Part shown: piece after piece, positions 9,246 to 20,512 of the stretch
Layout of the letters: every line of letters begins with the position of its first letter
Position numbering within the stretch: position 1 is the first letter of the stretch
Assembly (NCBI GenBank): GCA_038503035.1
Contig: JAVSML010023992.1
Location: 391,473-455,472 of the forward strand
Source of the DNA: Crocodylus rhombifer
Taxonomy: Eukaryota; Chordata; Crocodylia; Crocodylidae
Direction of reading: 5' to 3'
DNA length: 64,000 bases
The notes under the pieces: generated by a model
The model's database searches: none
Told to the model about the DNA's origin: nothing
Seen by the model: the letters and a program-made list of their open reading frames with translations, nothing else
Program-made: the position numbers and the translations under genes

Positions 9246-11812
9246 ATCTCTGAAATGTTTGACCAGGAAAAAGTCTTTGTGGTTTTTACTGTAAGTGGCA
9301 GAGTGAAACTTCCTTTATGGTCTGGAGGAATGGAGGGTGGCAACTTTTTTATTATTATTATTTTTATTGGCTCTGAGTGAAGAAAACAATTGCTCTTCCA
9401 GTCTTCCTTCAGAGGCTGTAATTCGAATTTTTTTTTTCTTGTTTGGCCAGTCCACTCAGCTGGCTTGTGCAGGACGGGGTGGGGTGGATAATCTTTGCCT
9501 AATACCTACTCAGTTTTATGTTGCACTTGGTGCAAAGTATGCTTTCCTCCCCCTTGCACATCTCCAAAGGCTTGATGTATTCTGACTCTGCCCTAACTCC
9601 ACCGAGAGATCCCAAGTTAAAACCTTGGTTTAAAGAGAGGCTAAGAGAGTAGGAACTCCTCTAATTAGAGATAATGTCTGTCAGCTGGCTGGGGACACAA
9701 ATTCTCTGATTTCTCTCCTGGTGGGTGGAAGGTTTTTGCTCATGGAGCTTACACAGCTGATTCAAGAGGCATTTGTGCAGTGCTGTCGCTTTTGCTGACT
9801 TCATAGAAGCTGAAGCAGGAAGGCAAAGCTGAGAAAGCTTTGTTAACCCTCTTCTGTACAGGTATCTAGCTAGTGCTTTTAAGCGCCTCTAACGCAAAAT
9901 CCAATAGAATCTTGAAGAGTTTTTACTACAAAATAGAGTATGAAGTAATAAAATTAATAGGTAACTTTTCAAACTCTTACTATAACATCTAATTTTTTTG
10001 CCCTCCCCTCCTCTTCCTCCACTCCTATCATAACCACACTGCAATTGGTCATACAAGTCACCACAAAATCACTAGCTTTATTGTTTCTGTCAATAGAATA
10101 TATAAGGACGGATTATATTTATACACATTACTACAACCAGAAGTGACAGTATTGATGATATTAAACTGCATATGGTATCCTTTATACATTCTACAAAACT
10201 GCAAAAAGAGTCAATTGGGTTTAACGTACATGTTTAAAAAAGTAATTAATAATAAGGTGACAATTCAACTCCCCCATGGGTTTCTCATGCAGTTAGTGTG
10301 AAAAACTTAAGAATCTACAACTGGACTGATCCCCTTCTCAGTAAGTCTGAATGGGCATGATTGCACTGATGCCAAGGCAGCAGTGTTAATTTTCAGCTTG
10401 TAAAAGTAACAGGAGTCACTTTCAGAATAGTTCAGAAAGCATTTGGTTTAGCTGTTAGCTGAAAGGGATTCCTTGAGATTTGCAGCACTATTGCAGCAAC
10501 TAGCTTTCTTCAAATGAGGACTTTAGTTCCTTGAAAGGCTTCTTAAGAGCTGCCTTTATTTACTGTTATCGACAGGGTTGACACATATCCAGGACAAGTG
10601 TATTCTTAACTCTTATCATAGCACTGGTCCCTGCATATCCACAATATTCACAGGAATAACCACATTAAAAGGCATCTGTGCTTCCTAAGGGATGTCCGTA
10701 GGAGTCAGAGTTAATGATAGTGGTGGTGTAGGTTATAAGCATCTGGCCAAAATTTTCAAATCTCACTGAGTTTTTTGCATAACTTTGCCATTTAGAGTAT
10801 ATGAAGTATTTACCTGGCAGGCCAGTTCCTTTGACAGGGGATCATCTAATGCGTCAATAAGTGCTTCCAATATGTGTAGGTAAAAGGAAGCAAGAGATTT
10901 GTGTTACCAATATTGGAATTAGAATACAGTGGGTATTTATCCCAAGCAGTGAAAGCTCTAAATAAGTTGATTCAGCTGTCATAAGCCTGTAAGTAGTAGG
11001 ACTGAAAATGTCTTCAAGAAGCACAGATAGGCGGGGTGTTATGTTTCAATGAAATAGAAGTTTGGACTGTGACCTTAACTGAAGAGTAAGAGAAATGATT
11101 GACACACTGATGAACACTTACTAGGAGGGACAGGTGGTAAGTGTGGAAGGAGCAATTGCCCTTTGGGGCAGTACTTTTGACAGCTTGTTAGTGATTTCCA
11201 TTCCTTGCAATTAACTGATTCTTAGCCAGGTCCAGTGTGAACTACCAGTACTGGTTTCATGCAGGCTCAGAGAATGAACCTATGACTCTGTAATAACTGG
11301 TAATTAATTCTCAGAGTCATCCTTTGGAAGATTCTGGCTTGTAATCGGGGTTTGCGTAAGGCATGATGGAATTCTTTATGGGTCTGTTCATCAGGGTTTC
11401 CCCAAATCCCTATTTTTCTGAAAATTGCCCACCGTACCTACCTAGAATGAGAACAGATGGTTTCTGTAAGAGTTGCCTCTGAATTTCTGAGGAAGAAAAA
11501 AGGACAGCTGCATCCATTTCCTAAAAACACACCATGTCCTGGAAAGGGAAAACTGCTTTCCTGTTTAACAAATACTGGGCATAGGCTGCAGAACACACCA
11601 CTCATGTACATAAAGGAATTTCTACAAGGAAATTCTTCAAGTTAAAAGATTATTGAGGTTAGAGAGCCAAGCACTTGAAATTAGAAAATGGCAGATTTAT
11701 AGTTGCTCATGTGAACTAAATTCTGTCCCATATTGCCTTGCAATAGGGTTGGAGTGTTGTTGCAGCTGTAACAGTTCAGGAAATATACAAAAGCAGGTTC
11801 TTTTTTTCTTGA
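9246..11812. other. Unassigned AT-rich DNA with short (ATT)n
   Basis: A small ATT-rich tract lies near 9347-9368. Otherwise there is 2.5 kb without a recognisable gene or element. Frames of 60-90 codons at 9111, 9337, 11457 and 11653 carry no motif. Confidence 0.55.
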
Positions 11813-11866
11813 TAATACCTTTTATTGGACCTACTAAATATTCAGCTGGTCCAATGAAAGCTATTA
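11813..11866. repeat. Inverted repeat with TTTTATTGGACC arms
   Basis: TAATACCTTTTATTGGACC at 11813-11831 pairs with GGTCCAATGAAAGCTATTA at 11848-11866 across a 16-bp loop. The same module forms the terminal repeats of the element at 17829-18016, so both belong to one dispersed family. Confidence 0.65.
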
Positions 11867-12145
11867 CCAAAAAAACCGCTTGCTTGCATTTTGATACATT
11901 AGTTTAACTGCGTAATCCCAGGTTATTTCTTGTATTATTTTCGCTCTACTTCGTTCAGTACGCAGGGTCAACAGTGTTCAGGGACTAAAGCAATTGTCCA
12001 GTATACGCTTTCGTTTTTCCTTCAATGAGTTCCTCTATGCCTTCTTTATTATACTCCATCCAAACTCTGAACTGTCAGTAAGGAAATACTGGCTGTGGAC
12101 TTTCTAATGCCACACCTTGCCACAATTAATGAATTCATCTTCCAA

Positions 12146-12215
12146 ACTACCTTGTGAGATAATGCAGCATCATCCCTTTTTATGGACAGGGAGCTGAAGT
12201 GTAACAATTAAGGCC
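12146..12215 (-). mobile_element. MIR-like SINE fragment
   Basis: CTACCTTGTGAGATAATG, then CATCCCTTTTTATGGACAG and GGAGCTGAAGTGTAAC, match the reverse strand of the MIR 3' half in the correct order. Short and diverged. Confidence 0.5.
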
Positions 12216-12340
12216 AACATTTCCAAAAATCTTCATTAATTTTAGACATCTCAAGACTTCTTTCTTTTATAATGTTTAAAGCACTGCATAGGCCTAAACC
12301 AATTAATCCAAAAAACACCTCTGAGACATGGCAAGTTTAT

Positions 12341-13563
12341 AGCTTCATAGTTTCATAGTTTGTAGGGTCGGAACGGACCTGAGCAAATCATCAAGTCCGT
12401 GGCAGGGAAGAGTACTGGAGTTAGACAACCCCAGCAAGGTGTTCATCTAGCCTCCTCTTAAAGACCCCCAGGGTAGAAGCCAGCACCACTTCTCTTGGAA
12501 ATTGGTTCCAGATCCTAGCCGCCCTGACAGTGAAGTAGCCCCTCCTGATATCTAGCCTAAATCTACCCTCTGCCAGCTTGTGACCGTTATTCCTAGTCAC
12601 TCCTGGTAGTACTTGGGGGAACAGGGACTCCCCCAATGCCTGCTGGTCCCCTCTGACTAGTTTGTAACAGGCCACTAGATCCCCCCTCAGCCTTCTCTTG
12701 TGAAGGCTGAACAGGTTCAGGTCCCGTAGCCTCTCCTCGTAGGGCCTGCCCTGCTGCCCTCTGATTGTGTGAGTGGCCCTCCTCTGGACCCTCTCCATGT
12801 TGTCCACATCCCTCTTGAAGTGCGGCGCCCAGAACTGGATGCAGCACTCCAGCTGCGGCCTGACCAGTGTCGCATAGAGGGGGAGGATCACCTCCTGGGA
12901 CCTGCTCGAGATACATCGGTGGATGCATGACAAGATGCGGTTGGCCTTCCTGACTGCATCCCCACACTGCCGGCCCATGTTCATCTCCCATGTTCATCTT
13001 GGCATCAATGATGACTCCAAGATCCTTTTCTGCCTCTGTACTGAAGAGAAGGGAGTTCCCCAGCCTGTAGGTATGCTGTTGGTTGTTCCTCCCCAGGTGC
13101 ATCACTTTGCACTTGTCGCTGTTGAATCCCATCCTATTCTCATCCACCCACCCCTGTAACCTGTCTAGGTCTGATTGCAGCCTATTCCTCCCTTCTAGCA
13201 TACCCAATTCCCCCACATCTTAGTGTCATCAGCAAATTTGAACAGGGTGCTTTTTACCCCCTCGTCCAAGTCACTGATGAAGATGTTGAACAGTGCGGGC
13301 CCGAGGACCGAGCCCTGCGGAACCCCACTGCCTACGTCCTTCCAGGTCGAAAATGACCCGTCCACCACCACTCTCTGGGTACAACCCTCCAACTAGTTGG
13401 CGACCCATTTGACTGTGTAGGTGTCGACACCACAGTCCCCCAGTTTCTTAATGAGAACGGGGTGAGAGACAGTGTCGAAGGCCTTCTGAAAGTCCAGGAA
13501 AACTATGTCCACTGCTACCCCTGCATCTAAGGATTTGGTGGCCTGGTCATAGAAGGCTAGTAA
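12341..13563 (-). mobile_element. 5'-truncated CR1 LINE
   Basis: This is a CR1 copy in reverse orientation. The 3' end is at about 12341, where the plus strand reads CATAGTTTCATAGTTTGTAG before the 3' UTR word GGTCGGAACGGACC. The 5' end is at about 13563, inside the reverse transcriptase, where a MIR begins. Truncation at the 5' end is the usual result of incomplete target-primed reverse transcription. Length is about 1.2 kb against roughly 4.5 kb for a full CR1. Confidence 0.95.
12421..13563 (-). pseudogene. CR1 ORF2 reverse transcriptase remnant
   Basis: Read on the reverse strand the frame begins at FYDQATKSLD and shows VFLDFQKAFDTVSH with the first catalytic Asp, [14 protein letters not shown], and FADDTKMWG with the Asp pair of the active site. 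It continues through LGVIIDAKMNM and RPQLE to a stop at 12421. Three lesions are visible. A TAG at 13393-13395 replaces the Trp of the WxxxWL motif. A frameshift lies near 13205, just after [10 protein letters not shown] 13-bp tandem duplication at 12974-12999 shifts the frame. Before these lesions the copy was close to the other young CR1 copies here. It is inactive. Confidence 0.93.
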
Positions 13564-13715
13564 GAGGTAATTCCCAATTTTTATAGGTGGGCGATGACAC
13601 AGAAAGGCAAAGTGACAGTTCCAGGGCCACACAATTAATAAACAGCAAAACAAATGTAAACGCAGGACTTCCTGCTTCCTAGTTCTGTGCATAGTCCACC
13701 AAGGTGCACTATTTC
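13564..13715 (-). mobile_element. MIR-type SINE
   Basis: The reverse strand carries MIR words in order: CTAGGAAGCAGGAAGTCC, TGTGTGGCCCTGGAACTG, CACTTTGCCTTTCTGTGTC, then CACCTATAAAAATTGGG. It directly abuts the 5' end of the CR1 at 13563, so the CR1 probably inserted into or beside it. Confidence 0.72.
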
Positions 13716-14689
13716 ACTTCTTACAGTTCTTGTTGACTTCATCTGTACTTGTCACTTCTGAAAAACCATCTCCAGACTTCTCAAGCTGGGTAGCCATAGA
13801 ACAAGGAACAGCGGTTCATTGGTTAGAGTGGAAAAACCATGGCCTTAGTACTAGAAAGAAAGAAGATTGCTGAGTCATGGATAGAACAGCATTCCTATGT
13901 GTGTCAGACCTTAACCACAAAACCACCCTAAGCAAGGGTCCTTGAGATAATTGCCTCATTAATTACAAAGCTGAAATTCATTCCCTGAACGCAATCCATT
14001 AGCATGGCATGGTAGAAATATGGTCATGTCAGGAAGCATGCACACAAGGAGTCTGAACACAGTCACCCTTACATCTGGCATTTCCTCTCATTTTAGTCCC
14101 TGACTCTACAACTAAATAAACCTGGGCTGATCAAAAGAGAGAAATAGTAAAACAAACAAACAAAAAAAACAAACCTCAAATTCTGTGTGTAACTGTAATA
14201 CCACATCCTGCATCACTCTGTGCCTTGAGCAGTGTAGCAAAGTCCTCTGCTTCCTGCATGAAAAGATAAACAGTAGCTGGCAGTTATATATATTCTGAAT
14301 CATCCACTATAGAAGGCTACAAGACAAACTGTGCCTCTTATCCTTATGAAAAAGATTGTAAGAGACTAGCCTAGCCAACCTCAAGTGTTCAAAAACCATG
14401 AGTCAGACCCTCCAAAAGCTGAGACTGGCTTAAAAAACCATGAGTTTCAGAAATAATATTTGTGATTCTGTTTCACTGTTTTTTTAGCTTTAGGACAGAA
14501 TCAAGTTATTTTTTTCTTTAACCAAAAAAGCTAAAACTACCAAAGTGGGAATTGGAGGGAAAATACTAAAATTCAAGAGACTTACAGTAAAATTGCAAGA
14601 TGTCAATGGAGAAGCACTTTTGTTTAATGGAAGACCTAAATAGCTGGGTCACTACCAGCTTCCACATCCTGAGAAATATTATAATGTTC
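13716..14689. other. Unassigned, with a CAAA-rich tract
   Basis: A short (CAAA)n/A-rich tract lies at about 14148-14175. The segment around 13815-13860 (GGTTCATTGGTTAGAGTGG) faintly resembles a SINE head but is too short to call. No coding similarity. Confidence 0.5.
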
Positions 14690-14899
14690 TAGACAACAGC
14701 TTCCAGACAATAGACTGGCTGACCTGCTCCACCGGGCTTTAAACTAAGCCCGCTGGGGGATGGGGGGACTACCACCACTGCTGACCTGCTGAGCAACCCT
14801 TGCAAAGCCAGTGGGCCAAGGCACTTAAGGGAGCCCACCCCTGCCCCAGCCCTGGCACAATCTGTGGGCAAGGCAAGCACCCCCAAGGGGACACTTGCC

Positions 14900-15712
14900 T
14901 GCCTGTACACAAATGCCAGGAGCTTGGGGAACAAGCTTGTCCTCCTGCTCAGTGCAAATAATTATGATGTCATTGGGATAATGGAGACTCCACCCATGAC
15001 TGGACCTCAGGTATAGATGGCTATATCCTGTACAGGAGGGATCATGTAGATAAAAGGGGCGGGGATGTAGCTCTATGTTAAGGAAAGCTACATGTCCCTG
15101 CAAGCTGATATTGGCAACCAGGGTGGACGGCTAGAGACCCTCTGGGTTAAAATTCGTGGGGAACATGGTACAAGGGACACAATGGTGGGAGTCTACTACA
15201 GACCTCCCACCCAAAGTCCTGAGCTTGACCAGGAGTTCGCCCAGGAACTGGCTGAGGCCACATGCTCAAGGACCATGGTTGTCATGGGTGACTTCAATTA
15301 TCCGGACATCTCGTGGGAGGATCACTCAGCAAAATCGGAGCTGTCACAGAGCTTCCTCTCATGCATGGATGACCTCTACCTGACTCAAGAAGTCTATGGG
15401 CCAATGAGAGGCAAAGCACTGCTTGACCTGGTACTGGCTACAGGGGATGACCTAATCAGCGACCTAGTGATCGATTGGAAGCTGGGTGTCAGCAACCACA
15501 AGCTGATCATCTTCATCATCCACCGTAAAGCTGGCAAGTCAATCAGCAACATGGAAGTGGTTGACTTCAGAAAAGCCAACTTTGACAAGCTCAGGAGGCT
15601 TGTCAGTCAGGCCCTAAGGGACCATGACCCCAGGGAGAAGGGAGTTCAAGAAGGGTGGTTGCTCCTCAAGGGAGTGATCCTCAATGCACAAGCTAAGTCT
15701 ATTCCACTTTGA
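14900..15712 (+). pseudogene. CR1 ORF2 endonuclease domain remnant
   Basis: The apurinic-type endonuclease nicks target DNA to prime reverse transcription. CLYTNARSLGNKL and YDVIGIMET carry the first conserved Asn and the Glu. After two frameshifts (near 15003 and 15078) the frame holds GVYYRPP and GDFNYPDISW, with the conserved Asp at 15290-15292. The last motif, normally SDH, reads SNH because the codon at 15494-15496 is AAC. The Asp of the catalytic Asp-His pair is therefore lost. The frame ends at a TGA at 15710-15712. With two frameshifts and a lost catalytic residue this domain is dead. Confidence 0.9.
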
Positions 15713-17640
15713 AGGAAAGGCAGCAAGAGAGCACAGCAGCCCCTCTGGCTCTCCAGGGACCTAGCAGACCTCCTAAGGCTAAAAAGAAAAGCCTACAAAG
15801 GATGGAGGATGGGATTCATCTCCAAGGAGGATAATTCTGCACTGGTCCGGTCCTGCAGGGAGCAAACCAGGAAAGCCAAAGCTGCAACTGAACTCCAACT
15901 AGCTTAGTGCATCAAGGACAATAAAAAGTCCTTTTTCAGATATGTGGGGAGCTGGAGGAAAAGCAAGGGCAACATTGGACCCCTGCTGAACCTGATGGGC
16001 CAACTGACAACTGACACCCAGGAAAAAGCCAACCTATTAAATGGGTACTTTGCATCGGTCTTTCATCAGTCCCATGGGACGCCCATGCCCACCATGGGAC
16101 AGGGAGGTCCAAGTGAGGGAGATCCCCTGCACTCCATAAATGCTGACCTCATAAAGGAACATCTTGAGAAGCTGGATACCTTCAAGTCAGCTGGCCCTTA
16201 CAATCTACACGTCAGGGTACTCAAGGAGCTGGCGAGCATTATAGCCCAGCCCCTGGCACAGATCTTTGAAAACTCCTGGTGCTCTGGTATAGTGCCCAAA
16301 GACTGGAAGAAGGCCAATGTGGTGCCGATCTTCAAGAAAGGGAGGAGAGTGGATCCGGCTAACTACAGGCCCATTAGCCTGACTTCTTATCCTGGGGAAG
16401 ATCTTAGAAAAGTTTATTAAAGAGGCCATGCTTAATGGACTGGCCAATGCCAACATCCTAAAGGATAGCCAGCACGGGTTTGTTGTGGGTAGGTCTTGCT
16501 TGACCAATCTCATGTCCTTCTATGACCAAGTGACCTATCACCTGGACAAGGGAGAGGAGATTGATGTCATATATCTTGACTTCAAAAAAGCCTTCGATCT
16601 GGTATCCCATGATCACCTCTTGGCCAAACTGGCCAGTTGTGGCCTTGGGATACACCATGATCCACTGGCTGGTAAATTGGCTCCGTGGTCGGACCCAGAG
16701 GGTTGTAATTGATGGCAGTCACCCATCATGGTGTCCTGTGACCAGTGGGGTCCCCCAAGGCTGTCTTTGGACCCATATTGTTTAACATCTTCATTAATGA
16801 TGTGGACTTTGGAGTCAGGAGCGGACTGGCCAAGTTTGCCGATGACACCAAACTCTGAGCAAAGCATCCATGCATGCCAGAAGACAGGTGGGTGATCCAG
16901 GCTGAGCTGGACAAGCTCAGCAAATGGGCGGACAAGAACCTGATGGTGTTTAACACCGAAAAATGCAAGGTTCTCCACCTTGGGAAGAAAAACCTGCAGC
17001 ATCCTTATAGGCTCGGCAGTGCTATGCTGGCTAGCACTACAGAAGAAAGAGACTTGGGGGTCATCATTGACCACAAGATGAACATGAGCCTGCAATGCGA
17101 TGCTGCGGCTACTAAAGCAACCAAAACACTGGCTTGCATCCATAGATGCTTCTCAAGCGAGTCCTGGGACGTCATTCTCCCCTTGTACTCGGCCTCTGTG
17201 AGGCCGCAGCTGGAGTACTGCGTCCAGTTTTGGGCTCCACAATTCAAAAAGGATGTGGAGAAGCTTGAGAGAGTCCAGAGGAGAGCCACGCGCATGATCA
17301 GAGGTCAGGAAAACAGACCTTATGACGACAGGCTGAGAGCCATGGGGTCTTTAGCCTGGAAAAGCGCAGGCTCAGGGGTGATTTGATGGCCACCTATAAG
17401 TTTATCATGGGTGACCACCAGGATCTGGGGGAATGTTTGTTCACCGGAGTGTCCCAAGGGATGATGAGGTGGAACAGTCATAAACTACTGCAAGACCGTT
17501 TCAGGCTGGACATAAGGAAGAATTTCTTTACTGTCCAAGCTCCCAAGGTCTGGAACAACCTGCCATCAGAGATAGTTCAAGCACCTACATTGAACACCTT
17601 CAAGAGCAAATTGGATGTTTATCTTGCTGGGATCCTATGA
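15713..17640 (+). pseudogene. CR1 ORF2 reverse transcriptase and C-terminal remnant
   Basis: This continues the endonuclease remnant. A linker (PLWLSRDLADLLRLKRKAYK) leads to NVVPIFKKGRRVDPANYRP, then a frameshift near 16388. The next frame gives YDQVTYHLD and YLDFKKAFDLVSH, with the first catalytic Asp at 16578-16580. Another shift precedes RTQRVVIDGS and SGVPQG. A further shift leads to KFADDTKL, with the active-site Asp pair at 16841-16846, followed at once by a TGA. LGVIIDHKMNMS, RPQLEYCVQFWAP and RFRLDIRKNFF complete the C-terminal region, ending at 17640. Several frameshifts and stops show long inactivity. Confidence 0.92.
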
Positions 17641-17828
17641 CCCCAACTGACTTCCTGCCCTTTGGGCGGAGGGCTGGACTCGATGATCTTCCGAGGTCCC
17701 TTCCAGCCCTAATGTCTATGAAATCTATGAAATCTATTCATTTTTATCCCTTTGATTTCCATGATCTATCATTTGTATGTAACTAAAGCAATTTACAAGA
17801 CCCTTTCTCTGGTATTTCAAGGCCTCCT

Positions 17829-18016
17829 TGTGAGAGGCAAGGATTTCTTAGGGTGATATCTTTTATTGGACCAACTGTATAGATGGAATAGATGTAGACA
17901 AAGCTTTCAAATTCAATATATTCTTTGGATCTTGCATTTGAAGGCTTTTCTAACTATCCTGACTATGCACTTATTTCAATAAAAGATATCACCTTAAGAA
18001 ATCCTTACCTCTCACA
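17829..18016. mobile_element. 188-bp MITE with about 42-bp terminal inverted repeats
   Basis: The left arm (17829-17871) starts TGTGAGAGGCAAGGATTTC and continues to GATATCTTTTATTGGACC. The right arm (about 17973-18016) is its complement with only a few mismatches. The interior of about 100 bp has no coding capacity. The TTTTATTGGACC module is shared with the hairpin at 11813-11866. Confidence 0.72.
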
Positions 18017-18054
18017 TAATTCCTGGCCTATCACAGCTACATCATTCTAACTAT

Positions 18055-19300
18055 AGGTGGAGGGAGGAAAAAAATGGAGGGGCTAAGCATGAGCATGCAT
18101 GCACATACGCATCCCCCCCAAGGAAAGTCTGTGGAGGGAGGGGACAGGGCCATGGGAGGGGTGGGGGAGAATAGGGCTGGCACTGGCCAGGGATTGGAGC
18201 AGAGCTGGGCCTGGAATCAGGGCCGGGGCCCACTGTGCCCATCCCTTCCCCTGCACCCAGAGTCATTGCCTGGTGCCAGCAGCCCCTGCAAATTCACTGC
18301 ACAGGAACCCCACACTAGCCCCAACTGCTTCCCCACACTGGCCCTGCACCACTCAGGGGGGGCCAGAACAGGGCCAGCCTCAGTTGCACTGCCAGGTGGG
18401 AGGAAACAAAGCCTGCAGGACCCCTGTGCCTGTCCCACGTCATCTCTGGGAAGAGCCCGGCAGAGCCCAGCAGCTCCTCCAAAGGTGTAGAGCCAGGCAG
18501 CCAAGGGGTGGGCATGAGGCCCCCTGATTTTTGCATGAGCAGGCTGAAGCTCTGAGCTGCACTCTACCTCCTCCATGCGTCGCTGCCACCTTTGAAAGGG
18601 ATGCAGCATAACACAATGTGCCCTGGCAGGACTCACATGGTGCTGCACCGTGCTGCTTTCAAAGGCGAGGCATGGAGCAGCAGACAGCTGCAACCTGCCT
18701 GTGCCCTGTGCAAAGGTTGAGGGGGCCACGTGCCCTACCCCCTTGGCTCCCCTTGGCTTCTGGAGGAGCCACTAGGTTCCAATTGTCCCACAACCCAGCC
18801 CAGCCGGGGCCCCATGAGGCCTGGCTGGGCCAGGTCATACAGCAGTCAGAGCCAAGTGGGGGGGAACGTGCCCCCCTCCCCCAGCTCTCTCGCAGTGCGT
18901 GCAACAGCAAAAGCAGCTTGCCTGCACACCTAAACCAGCTGTCAGGCTCTGATTGCCCCACAAGCTGGACCGGCCCCATGAATGGGGCCCCGGCCAGGCC
19001 AAGTCATGGGGCAATCACCGCAGTGCAGCAGGGAGCCAGGCAGGGACCAATGATTCCACTGCCTCCTGCACTGTAGGAGTCTTGATCTTCCCCCACTCCC
19101 CCAAGCCCAGGTAAAGGAAATAGAAAGAAACTAACCTGCCTGCTCAGCCGGCTCTGATCCTGGCTGCACTGGGTATGTGTATTGCGCGCCCTTCCCCCCC
19201 TGCTGCAGCAGCCTGTGGCTGAGCTGCCCTCTGGCCATATCTGCTGCCTGCGTTTGTGGGGGCTGAGCCCAATTAGCCCCCCGCTTCTGCTGCCTATGAT
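18055..19300. repeat. 1.2-kb GC-rich block with internal direct repeats, unclassified
   Basis: GC content is far above the flanks, and open frames of 70-170 codons lie on both strands without any recognisable protein, as expected when stop codons are rare. A module containing CCCCATGAGGCCTGGCTGGG, near 18778-18852, is repeated in diverged form at about 18948-19019. It is probably a non-autonomous transposon body, but I cannot define its termini. Confidence 0.4.
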
Positions 19301-20059
19301 TCTAACACTCCCAAGGCCTACTTAAATTATTCTTGTTTGCTTGTATCATTATTAATGGGACATTTAAATATGTGAACAAGTTTTAGCTCTAAATATATAG
19401 GTGATGTAGCTTCCTTCTCCCCCTTGCTGTTTGGTAACTCCTGAATCTATGTGCTGGAATCTATGTGGTGTCCAACCTTTGGACACGAATGGTCAGATGA
19501 GTGGTGCAGGGTTAGTCCACAGGTCAGATCTTGTCTGTGTGCCTGGTACGTGGGGTTGAGATGCAGTCTGGCATGTGGGGCTGGCCTGTGTGTGGGCTGG
19601 CCCCAGTCCCAGCCTTGCATGTCAGATTGAACCCAATGCCAGATTGCACCCAGAGCCCTTGCCAGTTAGTAATAATAATAGTTGAGCATGTAATTACTCA
19701 AGGGGAGTCATTCTGAGTGGAAGCACCAAACACCAAAAAAAAAGAATCCAAGAGTACACCCAGAGGTGAACAGGAAAGAAACTTTTCCACCTAATGATTA
19801 TAGCAAACATCAGAGGGAGATAAGAGGACACGGACAGAAATGACATTTATCGCATGATCGGTTCCTTGAAAGCACTCTGAAGCCATGCCCAGACAGAAAG
19901 GCATGGTGGCAGAATGGTCTGATCACACAATAAATTAACTCTCATTGTATGAAGGTTCAAATAAAGACACTCCAAAGTGGAGCACCTTCATTAATTTCTG
20001 TCTGATCCAGCTGCTCTGCAGCACAGCCTGGCCCCAGCTGCTGTCTGTGGATGGGAGAG
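19301..20059. other. Unassigned, no feature seen
   Basis: Mixed-composition DNA with no recognised gene or repeat. Confidence 0.5.
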
Positions 20060-20335
20060 TAGGGAGGTCTATTCTGAGGTTTTCTCATTCCCACTGGAGT
20101 GGGAAGGTGGATTGAAGCCCTTCAGTGGGGCTCAATCTACCCACCCCCCTCAGCAGGGCTGAGAAAACCCCAGAATGGGCCTCCCTCCGTGCCTTCTCTT
20201 CCCTCCCATCCAAAGGCAGCAGCCGGGCTATGAGAGTGGGGTGCGGAGAAAGGGGGAAAGGCTGCACAGACACAGCCTCTCTCCCTGTATTGGCTCCAAT
20301 TTGGAGCCAGTCCTCCACCCTCCTGATCCAATAGC
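20060..20335. repeat. Dispersed repeat, copy 1 (pair with 33.66-34.11 kb)
   Basis: The segment GGGGCTCAATCTACCCACC, GGCTGAGAAAACCCCAGA, GGCCTCCCT is recognisably homologous to GGGGCTCAAATATACCCACC, GACTGAAAAAACCCCAAAC, AACTCCCT at about 33985-34053. On the reverse strand the two copies even share a short peptide pattern (WGF then SP). I take this as chance frame preservation in a repeat, not a protein. Confidence 0.5.
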
Positions 20336-20456
20336 TAACATCTGTTGAGTGGAGAGGATTGGTCTAACTATTGGTCTTTCTAACTCATGCAGCTTTCTAT
20401 GTCTGCATTTGTATCTGCACCCAGAGAAAAGATTTAAACAAGTCTTCTTGGGGGAA

Positions 20457-20512
20457 GACTGTATTTATAGTTAAAACATAACCAGACTGTATTTATAGTT
20501 AAAACATAACCA
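20457..20512. repeat. 28-bp tandem duplication
   Basis: GACTGTATTTATAGTTAAAA plus CATAACCA occurs twice in perfect tandem (20457-20484 and 20485-20512), a recent local duplication. Confidence 0.92.

Larger units (their letters stand above)
14690..17738 (+). mobile_element. Long CR1 LINE copy (most of ORF2 plus 3' end)
   Basis: This is the longest CR1 in the window, about 3.05 kb. It starts in the region just upstream of the ORF2 endonuclease (GCTGACCTGCTCCACCGG, GGGCTTTAAACTAAGC). It runs through endonuclease, RT and C-terminal domain, and ends with the 3' UTR word CTCGATGATCTTCCGAGG and an AAATCTATG tail at about 17712-17738. ORF1 is absent. Its sequence differs from the copies at 12.3, 50.5 and 63.5 kb, so it belongs to another subfamily. 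Confidence 0.95.

Noticed and set aside
12146..13715. One MIR split in two by the reverse-strand CR1
   Set aside because: Both MIR pieces contain the same part of the MIR (the region around the CTGTAAAATGGG-type words), so they are separate copies.
18217..18729. 170-codon reverse frame in the GC-rich block
   Set aside because: Competing frames on both strands, no motif, and internal repeats point to non-coding repetitive DNA.
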